From Streptomyces sp. MMG1533 (GTDB lineage Bacteria; Actinomycetota; Actinomycetes; Streptomycetales; Streptomycetaceae): a DNA stretch of 53,617 nucleotides. The stretch is taken from NCBI RefSeq assembly GCF_001279775.1, contig NZ_LGDG01000262.1, positions 1 to 53,617 of the forward strand, given 5' to 3'. The translations under genes and the position numbers were made by a program. Below are positions 8,463-16,709 of this stretch, in pieces. A model generated the notes under the pieces. That model worked only from the letters and a program-made list of their open reading frames with translations, was not told the origin of the DNA and searched no databases. Numbering within the stretch: the stretch's first letter is position 1; every line of letters begins with the position of its first letter.

Positions 8463-9713
8463 GTGACGCCTCGCCCGGCAACCGTCACCACCCGCTCGGC
8501 CTGGCAGGACGTGCCCCGCCCCAAGGTCCGCCGGTTCGCGGCCATCGCCATGGCGGAGGCGCCCGCGCTCGCCGAGGAGATCCTGCGCGAGATCCGCCGC
8601 GAGTACCCGCATCTGCCCGAGGTCCTCGACGAGTCGGGCGAACCGATGGCCCTGATCGGCATCCGCCGGGCCATCGAGGTCTTCGTCCAGCACCTGGAGC
8701 ACTCCCAGCACTCCGAGGGCCGCCCGACCGTACCGCCCGGCGTCTTCCAGGAGTTCGGCCGCGGCGAGGGCCTGGGCGGCCGCAGCCTGGACTCGCTCCA
8801 GGCGATCTACCGCATGGGCGTACGGCTGGCCTGGCGCCGTTTCGCGGAGATCGGCCAGCGCGTGGAGATCCCGCCGCCGGCGATGTACGAGCTGGTGGAC
8901 GCGGGCTACGAGTACCTGGACGGCCTCGTAGACCAGTCCGTACGGGGCTACGCGGAGGCGGCGGCACGGCAGGCCGGGGAGCGCCTCAGGCTCCAGCGCC
9001 GTCTGATGGAACTGCTGCTCGCCGAACACCACCGAGGCGACCCCGCCGACGCCCTCACCGAACGCGCCGCCCGCATCGGCTGGCCGCTGCCCGGCAAGGT
9101 CGCGGTGGGCGTACTGCTGCGCCCGGCGCGGGAGGCGGTGGCGCCCGCGGTGGGGCAGGGGGTCCTGCTCGACATGGAGTACGAGCAGCCCCGCATGGTC
9201 GTCCCGGAGCCGGCCGCCGCCGGCCGCCCGGAACTGCTGCACCGGGCCCTGACGGGATGGGCGGGGGCGATCGGCCCGCCGGTCCCGCTCGCCGACGCGG
9301 CGAAGTCGCTGCGCTGGGCCGAGGCGGCCGTACGCCTGATGGAACGCGATCTGCTCCCGGTGGGCGGCGTCCTCTACTGCACCGAGCACACCGAGGCCCT
9401 CGTCCTCCTCCAGCCCGAGGAACTCATCGACGACCTCGCCCTTCGCTGCCTCGCCCCGCTGACCCACTGTGGCCCCACCCACGGCCGACGACTCGCGGAG
9501 ACGTTACTGGCGTGGCTGGAGACCAGGGGCGGGGCCCCGGAGGTCGCGGCACGGCTGGGGGTCCACCCGCAGACGGTGAGGTACCGGCTCCGGCAGATCA
9601 GGGAGCTGTGGGGCGCCGAGATCGACGACCCGGACCGCCGCTTCGAGCTGGAACTGGTGCTGCGGGCGCAGCGGCTGCGCGGGACGCTGGGGGAGATGCG
9701 GGAGCGGGGGTGA
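8463..9713 (+). CDS. PucR/CdaR-type transcriptional regulator with a TTA codon
   Basis: 416 residues. The C-terminal helix-turn-helix reads LLAWLETRGGAPEVAARLGVHPQTVRYRLRQIRELWG (about residues 348-384), the PucR_C signature; the N-terminal two-thirds is the helical sensor and GGDEF-like region common in streptomycete PucR-family proteins. GTG start at 8463 with GGGGAG upstream, 3 bases after the small membrane protein. Leu348, at the start of the DNA-binding domain, is encoded by TTA (9504-9506). In Streptomyces this codon is read only by the bldA tRNA, so full-length protein should depend on development. No regulatory target is evident nearby. Confidence 0.9.
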   Translation: MTPRPATVTTRSAWQDVPRPKVRRFAAIAMAEAPALAEEILREIRREYPHLPEVLDESGEPMALIGIRRAIEVFVQHLEHSQHSEGRPTVPPGVFQEFGRGEGLGGRSLDSLQAIYRMGVRLAWRRFAEIGQRVEIPPPAMYELVDAGYEYLDGLVDQSVRGYAEAAARQAGERLRLQRRLMELLLAEHHRGDPADALTERAARIGWPLPGKVAVGVLLRPAREAVAPAVGQGVLLDMEYEQPRMVVPEPAAAGRPELLHRALTGWAGAIGPPVPLADAAKSLRWAEAAVRLMERDLLPVGGVLYCTEHTEALVLLQPEELIDDLALRCLAPLTHCGPTHGRRLAETLLAWLETRGGAPEVAARLGVHPQTVRYRLRQIRELWGAEIDDPDRRFELELVLRAQRLRGTLGEMRERG

Positions 9714-9736
9714 GCCGTGGGCGTACGCTGCACGGC

Positions 9737-9946
9737 ATGTCCACGGAAGCCGGCCCCGCCGACCCCGCCTGCCCGGACTGCGACGGGCCGCTGACCAGCG
9801 GCGGCATGCTCCTGGCCCGCCGGGAGGAGGACTCCCGCCGGGTCTGCCGCGTGGTCCTGCGCTGCGCCGGGCGGCACGTCTGGTGGCGGTGGTCCGACCG
9901 CCCGGAGGGCGCGCTGGAGCGGTGCCCGTATCCGCAGCTGTTCTGA
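9737..9946 (+). CDS. Small Cys-rich (zinc-ribbon-like) protein
   Basis: 69 residues, with CPDCDGPL near the N-terminus, further cysteines at VCRVVLRCAGRH and ERCPYPQLF, and a Trp-rich HVWWRWSDRP segment. The CxxC plus later cysteines suggests a one-zinc ribbon fold, but I do not recognise a named family. Start ATG at 9737, 23 bases after the PucR-type stop, same strand, so it may be the last gene of that operon. Codon bias is normal for the genome and supports a real gene. Confidence 0.75.
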   Translation: MSTEAGPADPACPDCDGPLTSGGMLLARREEDSRRVCRVVLRCAGRHVWWRWSDRPEGALERCPYPQLF

Positions 9947-9977
9947 AACGATCAGGGGTGCCGATCACGCACGCCCA

Positions 9978-10006
9978 TTGCCCGGGCAAAGGCATGTGAC
10001 TAGCCT
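9978..10006 (+). promoter_or_regulatory. Predicted promoter of iclR-SMP30 operon
   Basis: TTGCCC (9978-9983), 17-bp spacer, TAGCCT (10001-10006). The -35 overlaps a 12-bp palindrome TTGCCCGGGCAA. Expected start of transcription is near 10013. Confidence 0.5.
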
Positions 10007-10027
10007 GTGTTCGTCATGCCGATCGTC

Positions 10028-10044
10028 TGTTGAAATTTCGAACA
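10028..10044. promoter_or_regulatory. Predicted IclR-type operator (iclR leader)
   Basis: TGTTGAAATTTCGAACA is a near-palindrome with arms TGTT / AACA around GAAATTTC. It lies 22 bases downstream of the predicted -10, where a bound repressor would block transcription of its own gene. Its reverse complement, TGTTCGAAATTTCAACA, matches the site at 44067-44083. Confidence 0.6.
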
Positions 10045-10077
10045 CAGGCGCCTTAGACGCAAGGGAGGGGGCCGGTC

Positions 10078-10851
10078 GTGGGACGTCTTGTACCTGCGGT
10101 GACCCGGGCTCTCGACATTCTTGAGCTCTTCCTCGACGGGGACGGCACGCTGTCCGCCCCCGACATAGTGCGCAGGCTGCAGCTGCCACGCACCACCGTG
10201 CACGAGCTGGTCACCACGCTCGCCGCCCGGCAGTACATCGTCCAGGTGTCCGGTCAGCCCGGACGCTACCGGCTGGGGGTGCGGCCGTACCAGCTGGGCA
10301 GCCGGTACGCCGAGCAGCTCGACCTCGCCGCCGAGGGCCAGCACGTGGCCCGCTCGGTCGCCGAGACCTGCGACGAGACCGTGCACGTGGCCATCCTGGA
10401 GGGCACCGACGTCATCTACATCGCCAAGGTGGACTCCACGCACGCCGTGCGCATGGTCTCCGCGGCGGGCCGGCGCCTGCCCGCCCACTGCACCTCCGTC
10501 GGCAAGATGCTGCTGGCCTCGCTCCCCGAGCACGAGCTCACCGCGCGCATCCCGGACGACGCGGACCTGCTCGCGATGACGCCCAACAGCATCACCGACC
10601 CGGACGCCCTGCGCCAGGCCCTGACCGGGATCCGGGCGCGCGGGATCGCCGTGGAGAGACAGGAGTCGAACCCGGACGTCTCCTGCGTGGCCGCGCCGGT
10701 CCGCGACCGCACCGGCCGGGTCGTCGCCGCGCTGTCCATCTCGGTGCCGATGATCCGCTGGAGCGACGACCGCCGTATCGAGCTGGAACAGCTCGCCGCG
10801 AAGGGCGCCGCCGAACTGTCCGAGCGGCTCGGCCACCGGAGCGTGGCATGA
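10078..10851 (+). CDS. IclR-family transcriptional regulator
   Basis: 257 residues. The N-terminal winged helix (about residues 6-62) has VTRALDILELFLDGDGTLSAPDIVRRLQLPRTTVHELV. The C-terminal GAF-like effector domain (about 75-250) includes VHVAILEGTDVIYIAKVDS, RLPAHCTSVGKMLLA and ESNPDVSCVAAPVRDRTGRVVAALSIS, all hallmarks of IclR proteins that sense small organic or sugar acids. GTG start with a GGGAGGGG ribosome site. It overlaps the SMP-30 lactonase by ATGA. The palindrome at 10028 suggests autoregulation, and an equivalent site lies in front of the dehydratase operon at 44014, so I infer that it controls that operon as well. Confidence 0.95.
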   Translation: MGRLVPAVTRALDILELFLDGDGTLSAPDIVRRLQLPRTTVHELVTTLAARQYIVQVSGQPGRYRLGVRPYQLGSRYAEQLDLAAEGQHVARSVAETCDETVHVAILEGTDVIYIAKVDSTHAVRMVSAAGRRLPAHCTSVGKMLLASLPEHELTARIPDDADLLAMTPNSITDPDALRQALTGIRARGIAVERQESNPDVSCVAAPVRDRTGRVVAALSISVPMIRWSDDRRIELEQLAAKGAAELSERLGHRSVA

Positions 10852-11696
10852 CGTACGCGTACGAGGTGGCGGTCCGGGCGGAGGCCACCCTCGGCGAGGG
10901 CCCGACATGGGACGCGGCGGCCGGCCGGCTCGTCTGGATCGACATCCTGGGCTCCCGGATCAACACCTACGACCCGGTGTCCGGCCGTCGCACCTCCCGC
11001 ACCACCGACCAGCACGTGGGCGCGGTCAAACCGCGCGCGGGCGGCGGGCTCGTCCTCAACCTGCGCGACGGGGTGGCGCTGCTGGACGAGGACGGCACCT
11101 TCCGCTGGCTGCGCCACGAGCCGGTCCCCGGCCGCCGCGCCAACGACGCCGCCGTCGCACCCGACGGCTCCCTGTGGGCCGGCACCATGCGCTACGACGA
11201 GGCGCCCGGCGGCGGCACACTGTCCCGGATCACCGGCGAGGGCACGGCCGAGGTCGTCCTCGACGACGTGGCGGTGAGCAACGGCACGGGCTGGAGCCCC
11301 GACGGCCGGCTGATGTACTACATAGACTCGCCGACCCGCCGCGTCGACGTCTTCGACTTCACGGACGGCCGGGCGCTGAACCGGCGCCCGCTGGTGGAGA
11401 TCGAGGAGGGCGCCGGCTTCCCCGACGGCCTCACGGTCGACGCCGACGGCTGTGTGTGGGTCGCGCTGTGGGACGGCGGGGCGGTGCGTCGCTACACGCC
11501 GGACGGCGGACTGGACCGCGTGATCGAGTTGCCCACACCGAGGGTGACGGCCTGTGCCTTCGGCGGCGCCGATCTGACCGACCTGTACATCACGACAGCC
11601 CGCGTGGGCCTGTCCGCGCCGCATCCGGTGGCGGGGTCGCTGCTGGTCGTGCGGGGCGCGGGGAAGGGGCTGCAGCAACCGGCGTTCGAAGGCTGA
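10848..11696 (+). CDS. SMP-30/gluconolactonase-family sugar lactonase
   Basis: 282 residues, a six-bladed beta-propeller of the SMP-30/Gluconolactonase/LRE family. Visible metal-site segments are LGEGPTWD near the N-terminus (Glu ligand), RANDAAVAPDGSLWAGTM, SNGTGWSPDG (Asn) and GFPDGLTVDADG (Asp). These enzymes hydrolyse aldonolactones such as arabinono-, galactono- or glucono-lactone to the open acid. The ATG overlaps the iclR stop (ATGA), so regulator and enzyme are made together. A lactonase is the step missing from the sugar dehydrogenase/dehydratase operon at 35579-44014, which carries a matching operator; I infer that they serve one oxidative pathway. The exact lactone is unknown. Confidence 0.92.
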   Translation: MTYAYEVAVRAEATLGEGPTWDAAAGRLVWIDILGSRINTYDPVSGRRTSRTTDQHVGAVKPRAGGGLVLNLRDGVALLDEDGTFRWLRHEPVPGRRANDAAVAPDGSLWAGTMRYDEAPGGGTLSRITGEGTAEVVLDDVAVSNGTGWSPDGRLMYYIDSPTRRVDVFDFTDGRALNRRPLVEIEEGAGFPDGLTVDADGCVWVALWDGGAVRRYTPDGGLDRVIELPTPRVTACAFGGADLTDLYITTARVGLSAPHPVAGSLLVVRGAGKGLQQPAFEG

Positions 11697-11740
11697 GGCC
11701 GGTCGGCGCCAGGGGGTGGGTCGCGCAGCCCGGCGCTGAG

Positions 11741-11797
11741 GGGGTGCCGCGCCTCTTCGGGTCGGGAGCCGCCCGCCCCAGCGGCACGACTGCCCGC
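11741..11797. repeat. Palindromic intergenic repeat
   Basis: Contains GGGGTGCCGC, GGGTCGGGAGCCGCCC (11759-11774) and GCGGCACGACTGCCCGC. GGTGCCGC pairs with GCGGCAC to give a hairpin between convergent genes, so it may act as a terminator. It closely matches 183-235 and resembles repeats I recall from other Streptomyces intergenic regions. Confidence 0.65.
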
Positions 11798-11810
11798 AGC
11801 TCGACGGGCG

Positions 11811-13214
11811 TCACTTAAGCCCCGCCGCCTTTCGCTCCAGCTCTGTCAACGGCGGTCCGCTCAGCGCAGGCTTGAGCGGACCGGCCGCCGCCGCCAACAA
11901 CACCGACGGCGTCAGCAGCACCGCCGCACCCCGCTCCAACGACGTCACGTCGGTCACCCGGCGGGCGATACGGCCGTTGCCCGTGGCCGTGTACATGAGC
12001 CGGCCGACGTACGCGGCCAGGAGCCGGTCCCTGAGCGTGGGGCCGTGCTCCGTCGCACCGGGATAGAACACGTCCTGGCCTATGGCGAGGTCCCAGGCCG
12101 CGCCGGCCGGCCGGGCCACCGCCTTCTGGATCCGACGCGACAGTCCCGGCGCACCCCAGCCCTGACGCCGTATCACGTCCCGCAGGATCAGGGCGCTCTG
12201 GGCGCCGACCGCGAGGCCGTGGCCGTAGAGCGGGTTGAACGCGGCGAGAGCGTCGCCGAGGACGGTGAAGTTCTCGGGCCAGGCCGGCATCCGCTCGTAG
12301 AAGTAACGGCGGTTGAGGGTCGTGCGGGTGACCGAGACGTCGGACAACGGCTCGGCCTGCTCCAGCAGTTCGCCGATCACCGGATGCCGCAGCTCCTCGC
12401 GGGCGAACCGCACGAAGTCCTCGCTCGCGGCGGAGGGTTCGCCGCCGGGGGTGCCGTTCAGGGTGACGATCCACCGGCCGTCCTCGATGGGCAGCAGGAA
12501 ACCCGCCCGGGCCGGGACCCCGTCCCGCGGATCGGGCTGCACGTTGACGACCGGGTAGCCGTCCCGGGCCTGCTCGGGGGCGAGGTAGAGGCGGCTGGCG
12601 TACACCAGCCCCGAGTCGACCTCGCGCCGCTCCGCCTCGGGCAGCCCGAGGGCCGTCAGCCACCGGGAGGCCCCGGAGCCGCGGCCGGTGGCGTCGACGA
12701 CCATGGCAGCCTCGATGACACGTTCGCCCTCGTCGCGCACCCGCACGCGCACCCCGGTGACCGCGTCCGCCGTCCCTTCGAGCCCCGACACCTCCGCCTT
12801 GTCGACCAGTTGGATCCGCTCGTCCGCGAGGACCCGCGCGCGGATCGTCGCGTCCAGCAGGTCCCGGCCGGCCAGGATCACGTGGTGGGACTCGGGCCAG
12901 CGCCGGAACCAGCCCCGCGGGCCCATGACGACCATGTCCGTCGTCACCGGCGCCCGGCGCGCCCCGGCCTCCCGGAGCACCCGGGTGACTCCCGGCAGCA
13001 GCTCCTCCACGGCCCGTACGCCGCCCGACCAGAGCATGTGGGCGTGCCGCGCCTGCGGCAGGCCCTTGCGGGGCCCGGGGCCTTCGGGCAGTACGTCGCG
13101 TTCGACGACGACGACCCGGTCGGCGAACTCCGCCAGTGCGCGCGCCGCGAGCATGCCCGTGTGGGAGCCCCCCAGGACGACGGCGGTTCTGGCGGGGGTG
13201 GGCGGTTCAGTCAT
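11811..13214 (-). CDS. FAD-dependent monooxygenase / halogenase-like oxidoreductase
   Basis: 467 residues. An N-terminal dinucleotide fold VVLGGSHTGMLAARALAEFADRVVVVERD (about 12-40) and a second FAD segment FTVLGDALAAFNPLYGHGLAVG (about 316-338) place it in the PHBH-like flavoprotein superfamily. No tryptophan-halogenase WxWxIP motif is apparent. The variant GGSHTG replaces the usual GxGxxG. The ATG at 13214 lies inside the 3' end of the upstream membrane-protein gene (8-bp overlap), so it is last in the coupled three-gene cassette with the ImmA-like peptidase and the MAB_1171c-type protein. The substrate is unknown; the cassette context suggests modification of a small molecule or lipid rather than primary metabolism. 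Confidence 0.88.
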   Translation of the reverse strand: MTEPPTPARTAVVLGGSHTGMLAARALAEFADRVVVVERDVLPEGPGPRKGLPQARHAHMLWSGGVRAVEELLPGVTRVLREAGARRAPVTTDMVVMGPRGWFRRWPESHHVILAGRDLLDATIRARVLADERIQLVDKAEVSGLEGTADAVTGVRVRVRDEGERVIEAAMVVDATGRGSGASRWLTALGLPEAERREVDSGLVYASRLYLAPEQARDGYPVVNVQPDPRDGVPARAGFLLPIEDGRWIVTLNGTPGGEPSAASEDFVRFAREELRHPVIGELLEQAEPLSDVSVTRTTLNRRYFYERMPAWPENFTVLGDALAAFNPLYGHGLAVGAQSALILRDVIRRQGWGAPGLSRRIQKAVARPAGAAWDLAIGQDVFYPGATEHGPTLRDRLLAAYVGRLMYTATGNGRIARRVTDVTSLERGAAVLLTPSVLLAAAAGPLKPALSGPPLTELERKAAGLK

Positions 13215-14505
13215 GCGCGGACACGCTCTCTGCCGGGGCGGCGGCGCGGGCGCGCACCGCCTTGATGTCGTCGGGGCGGCGAAGGGCTTCGGAGACGGCC
13301 TGGATCTCCCGCAGCAGATACGTGGTGTCCGGCTCCGCTGACCGCTCCTCGGAGCCGGCCTCCGGGGCCCCCTCCGCGGACCGCTGTGGTCCGGCGGCGG
13401 CGTCCAGGATCGTCACGGCGGCGGCGAGGGCCTGCGCCTGGCCGCGCTCGAAGCCGAGGGCGACGGCGGCGTCGTAGGACCGTGCGCGCAGGTCCTCGTC
13501 GAGGTGCCGGGACAGATGGAGCAGCCCGTCGCGGATGAACGTCTCGCGGCGGATCAGGCGCAGTTCCGCGGTGGCGCGCAGCGTGAACGGCTCGCGGCCG
13601 CCCGTGGCGGTCCGCATCAGCAGGTAGAGGGGCCGCAGCCGCCGGTGGCGGACCCGGACGCGCCAGCGTTCCTGCAGGTACTGCCCGGCGTGCGGGACGA
13701 TGAAGCCGATCGCGACCAGGGTGGCGGCGACACAGGCGGCCGACGGCGCCAGGTTGGTGGACAGCCAGTCGAGGTCGTGGCCGGTCCAGCGGGCGACGAT
13801 GGCGGTGAGCTTGAACACGGCGAAGAACAGGTTCGTCGTGAAGCCGATACCCAGGAGCCTCAGCCCCCAGCGCAGCCAGGCGTCCAGGCCGTCGGTGCGG
13901 ATCCAGTTCCAGACGAGCCGGGCCGTGACCGTGGAGGCCACGGTGTGCGCGATCAGGTAGAGCACGATCTGCTCGCGCATGAACGGCGTGTTGGCGTAGT
14001 ACGTGTCCAGGTCCCGCAGCCGCTCCACCGGGGTGTCGGCGAGCGCGAAGAGCACCCACAGGGCGACGATCACCCCCGCGTAGACGGAGACGACCCACCG
14101 GGTGGCGCGGCGCGTGCGGTCCGCACGGTCGGTGAGGCCGTTGCGCCAGGTGATGATCAGCAGCAGCCAGGACGCGCAGAGCGTGGTCAGCAGGGAGTAC
14201 ACCCAGGGCGACGAGATGTTCGGGACGCCGGTGACCCGGTTGGTCCAGGCGATGGTGCCCGGGGCCGCGAAGACGAACACCGCGCAGGCGAAGAGCAGCA
14301 GGCCGCCGACGGCGCGCAGCAGCGGGTCCCGCCACATCCTGACGATGCTGGGCAGCTTGATCGCCAGGGCGGCGGTCAGGACCGCGGTCGGGAGCCAGAA
14401 GGAGATGTGCAGGTCGTTGAGGAGGCCGGCCGAGTCCAGGGCGAGGGCCGCCGGACCCGCCACCAGGTGGGGGGAACCGCCCACTGGTGCGAAGGCGGTG
14501 ATCAC
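13207..14505 (-). CDS. MAB_1171c-family putative transporter / membrane protein
   Basis: 432 residues with about seven hydrophobic helices in the first 260 residues (such as FWLPTAVLTAALAIKLPSIV, AVGGLLLFACAVFVFAAPG, VVSVYAGVIVALWVLFALA and ACVAATLVAIGFIVPHAGQYL), then a cytoplasmic C-terminal domain (RPLYLLMRTATGG, FIRDGLLHLSRHLDEDLRARSYDAAV). That matches the MAB_1171c putative-transporter family with its C-terminal DUF6545-type domain. The GTG start overlaps the stop of the metallopeptidase gene (GTGA, 14502-14505). No transport substrate is known. Being coupled to both neighbours suggests that the three proteins act as one unit. Confidence 0.85.
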   Translation of the reverse strand: MITAFAPVGGSPHLVAGPAALALDSAGLLNDLHISFWLPTAVLTAALAIKLPSIVRMWRDPLLRAVGGLLLFACAVFVFAAPGTIAWTNRVTGVPNISSPWVYSLLTTLCASWLLLIITWRNGLTDRADRTRRATRWVVSVYAGVIVALWVLFALADTPVERLRDLDTYYANTPFMREQIVLYLIAHTVASTVTARLVWNWIRTDGLDAWLRWGLRLLGIGFTTNLFFAVFKLTAIVARWTGHDLDWLSTNLAPSAACVAATLVAIGFIVPHAGQYLQERWRVRVRHRRLRPLYLLMRTATGGREPFTLRATAELRLIRRETFIRDGLLHLSRHLDEDLRARSYDAAVALGFERGQAQALAAAVTILDAAAGPQRSAEGAPEAGSEERSAEPDTTYLLREIQAVSEALRRPDDIKAVRARAAAPAESVSAHD

Positions 14506-15110
14506 CGCGCCGTACCTCCGCGTCCGCGGTAGCCCATGGACCGCTGCACCGGGTCGAGGGGCGCGCTCGTGTCCGCGTCGCGGGAGAGCAGGGGCCGAAA
14601 GACGGCGGCCAGGCGGTGGCCGAAGTCGTCGGCCTCGGCCTCGTCCTGTTCCCGCGAGCCGTCACGGGCGGCCACGGTCAGCGCCACGTTCTTCCAGCCG
14701 GGCCGGTCGGTCAGGGCGTGCGCCGCCGCCGTACCCGCCGCGTGGTGGTGGGTGTGCGCGGCGTGCATGTGCCACAACTCGTGGCCGAGGATGACCAGTT
14801 GCTGCACGGCCTCGGCCCGCTCCTCGACGATGACGAGGTCGAAGTCCTGGAACTCCACCCACAGGCCGGTCACTTCGATCTCGTCGGGGAACCGCTCGAA
14901 GCGCAGTTCGAGGGGCCGCCCGCCGCGGCGGGCGCTCATCTCCTCGCACAGCGCCGCGCACAACTCGCGGATGCCGGCCGGGGGACGGGGTCTGGCACGC
15001 AGGGCGGTGGCGAGATCGGCCGCCAGGCCCCGCATCGTGGCGCCGCGCCGCGGACTCCGCAGCGCCGCGGCGATCCGGGACGCAGTCCTCCGCGCGCCCG
15101 CGATGTCCAT
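14502..15110 (-). CDS. ImmA/IrrE-like zinc metallopeptidase ('toxin component' family)
   Basis: 202 residues with a zinc-protease HExxH at His110-Glu111-x-x-His114 (LGHELWHMHAAH) and a downstream acidic motif DEAEADDFGHRLA that can give the third ligand. Streptomycete members are usually annotated as the toxin component of a toxin-antitoxin system, but relatives such as ImmA and IrrE cleave or activate transcription factors. In many Streptomyces this family sits beside an XRE regulator (recalled); none is adjacent here, and the next gene upstream is a divergent ABC-transporter gene. ATG start at 15110. It is first in the coupled cassette with the MAB_1171c protein and the FAD enzyme. The function is inferred. 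Confidence 0.85.
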   Translation of the reverse strand: MDIAGARRTASRIAAALRSPRRGATMRGLAADLATALRARPRPPAGIRELCAALCEEMSARRGGRPLELRFERFPDEIEVTGLWVEFQDFDLVIVEERAEAVQQLVILGHELWHMHAAHTHHHAAGTAAAHALTDRPGWKNVALTVAARDGSREQDEAEADDFGHRLAAVFRPLLSRDADTSAPLDPVQRSMGYRGRGGTAR

Positions 15111-15279
15111 CGTTCCCCCTTCTCACCGCCGTTCGGCGGCTCGTTCGAGATTACGCGCCCGGAAGTGTCCGCGTCATGCGATCCCGCGACCGTGGTTCAA
15201 CCGGGAACGATCGCTTTTCGAAAGCCTTGCGGCCTCTTTTCGGTCCGGTTTTCGGTGCGGTCCATTTCTGCCCGAACCA

Positions 15280-15308
15280 TTGACGCGCAAGCGCTTCGAA
15301 CTTACGGT
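15280..15308 (+). promoter_or_regulatory. Promoter of arabinan ABC transporter operon
   Basis: TTGACG (15280-15285), 17-bp spacer, TACGGT (15303-15308). Both hexamers, the spacer length and CGC(A/G)AG(C/G)G inside the spacer are shared with the promoter at 31171. Expected transcript start near 15315, giving a leader of about 45 bases. Confidence 0.75.
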
Positions 15309-15347
15309 CCCGTTCGAAGTTACGGGCATCATTCGGCATATCGAACA
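15294..15347. promoter_or_regulatory. Operator elements of the arabinan promoter
   Basis: CTTCGAAC (15294-15301) and GTTCGAAG (15312-15319) are an exact 8-bp inverted repeat bracketing the -10. TTCGGCATATCGAACA (15332-15347) recurs in opposite orientation at 31220-31235. The placement suits a repressor released by arabinan-derived sugar. Confidence 0.6.
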
Positions 15348-15359
15348 GTTAGGGCAGGA

Positions 15360-16709
15360 ATGGGACAACCTGGCCTCAACCGCAGGCAATTACTGGCCGC
15401 GGCGGGCGGCCTCACGGTCGCGGGCAGCTTCGGCTTCGCCGCACTCGGGACCGGCGCCGACGCGCTCGCATCCGGTTCACAGACCCGCGTGCGCTACTGG
15501 AACCTCTTCAGCGGCGGCGACGGCTACAACATGATCGCGATGCTGGACGCCTTCCGTGAAGAGAACCCCGGCATCGACGTGAAGGACTCCACCCTCCAGT
15601 GGGGCAGCCCCTTCTACACCAAGCTGGCCATGGCGGCGGCGGGCAACCGCGCACCGGACCTCGGCGTCATGCACCTTGGCCGGGTGACCGGCTTCTCGCC
15701 CGGCCGCCTCCTGGACCCCTGGGACGTCGACCTGCTGGCCAAGTACGGCGTGCGGGAGGCGGACTTCAACCCGGAGCTGTGGAAGCGCGCGGTCATCGAC
15801 GGCAAGCTGTACGCCCTCCCGCTCGACATCCACGTCCAGCTCTGCTTCTACCGCAAGGACGTGCTGAAGAAGGCGGGCCTGCTCGGCGACGACGGCCGGA
15901 TGGTCCCGGTCACCTCCACCGAGGAGTGGTTCGACGTGCTGAAGGAGGCGAAGAAGGCCACGAAGAAGGGGCTGCAGACCCTCGGTCTGCACGCCAACGA
16001 CCAGAACTTCATGTGGTGGTTCTTCGTCGCCTTCTACACCCAGCTCGGCGGCACGTACTTCAACGACGCCAAGACCGAGGTCACCTTCGACACCGACAAG
16101 GCCGTCCAGGTCCTGGAGTTCCTGCGGCGGCACGTCACCGACGGATACTGCGTCGCGGGCGCCGCCGACGGCGAGCAGTTCATCAACGGCGCTCCCTTCA
16201 CCTGGGAGGGCAACTGGTCGGTGCCGGTCTTCTCCGGCGCGAAGCTCGACTACGGCGCGACCCCGCTGCCGCCCGTCTTCGGCAAGCAGGCCACGCACGC
16301 CGAGTCGCACTCCTTCGTGCTACCGCACCAGTCCGACCGTGGCGGCGCCACCGACGACGGCGCGCACCGGCTCGCCGCCTACGTCGTCAAGCACGCCCGG
16401 CAGTGGGCGGCAGGGGGCCACATCCCCGCCTACACGCCGACCCTGTCCACGGCCGCCTACAAGAAGCTGAGCCCGCAGAACGAGTACGTCTCGGCGATGG
16501 ACCACCAGGCCACCGAGCCGAAGGTGTGGTTCGCGGGCTCCACCGGCATCCTCGCCCAGCGCGTCGGCCCGATCGTCGTCTCCTCGACGATGGGCTCCGC
16601 AAAGCCGGAGGCCGCCGCCCGCCGGATGAAGGGCACACTCACCCAACTGCTCGCCATGAAGAACCCCATGGACGGCAAGACCGCCGCGCAAGGAGGTACG
16701 GCCGCATGA
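15360..16709 (+). CDS. ABC transporter sugar-binding protein, Tat-exported, TTA codon in signal peptide
   Basis: 449 residues. The N-terminus LNRRQLLAAAGGLTVAGSFGFAAL has the twin-arginine motif RRxLL and a hydrophobic core, so export by Tat is likely. The mature part is an extracellular solute-binding protein family 1 fold (VRYWNLFSGGDGYNMIAMLDAFREENPGI; later FTWEGNWSVPVF). Start ATG at 15360. Codon 11 (Leu, 15390-15392) is TTA, the bldA-dependent codon. The gene heads the operon with two permeases, endo-arabinanase and GH51 arabinofuranosidase, overlapping the first permease by ATGA. No ATP-binding subunit is encoded here, so a shared MsiK-type ATPase elsewhere is expected. The substrate inferred from the context is arabino-oligosaccharide. 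Confidence 0.93.
   Translation: MGQPGLNRRQLLAAAGGLTVAGSFGFAALGTGADALASGSQTRVRYWNLFSGGDGYNMIAMLDAFREENPGIDVKDSTLQWGSPFYTKLAMAAAGNRAPDLGVMHLGRVTGFSPGRLLDPWDVDLLAKYGVREADFNPELWKRAVIDGKLYALPLDIHVQLCFYRKDVLKKAGLLGDDGRMVPVTSTEEWFDVLKEAKKATKKGLQTLGLHANDQNFMWWFFVAFYTQLGGTYFNDAKTEVTFDTDKAVQVLEFLRRHVTDGYCVAGAADGEQFINGAPFTWEGNWSVPVFSGAKLDYGATPLPPVFGKQATHAESHSFVLPHQSDRGGATDDGAHRLAAYVVKHARQWAAGGHIPAYTPTLSTAAYKKLSPQNEYVSAMDHQATEPKVWFAGSTGILAQRVGPIVVSSTMGSAKPEAAARRMKGTLTQLLAMKNPMDGKTAAQGGTAA

Noticed and set aside
8463..9713. Sugar-diacid regulator role for the PucR-type protein
   Set aside because: No adjacent sugar-diacid gene or operator supports a specific target.
15151..15339. 62-codon minus-strand open frame upstream of the ABC operon
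   Set aside because: It covers the TTGACG/TACGGT promoter and operators that are conserved at 31171. No ribosome site or family resemblance.
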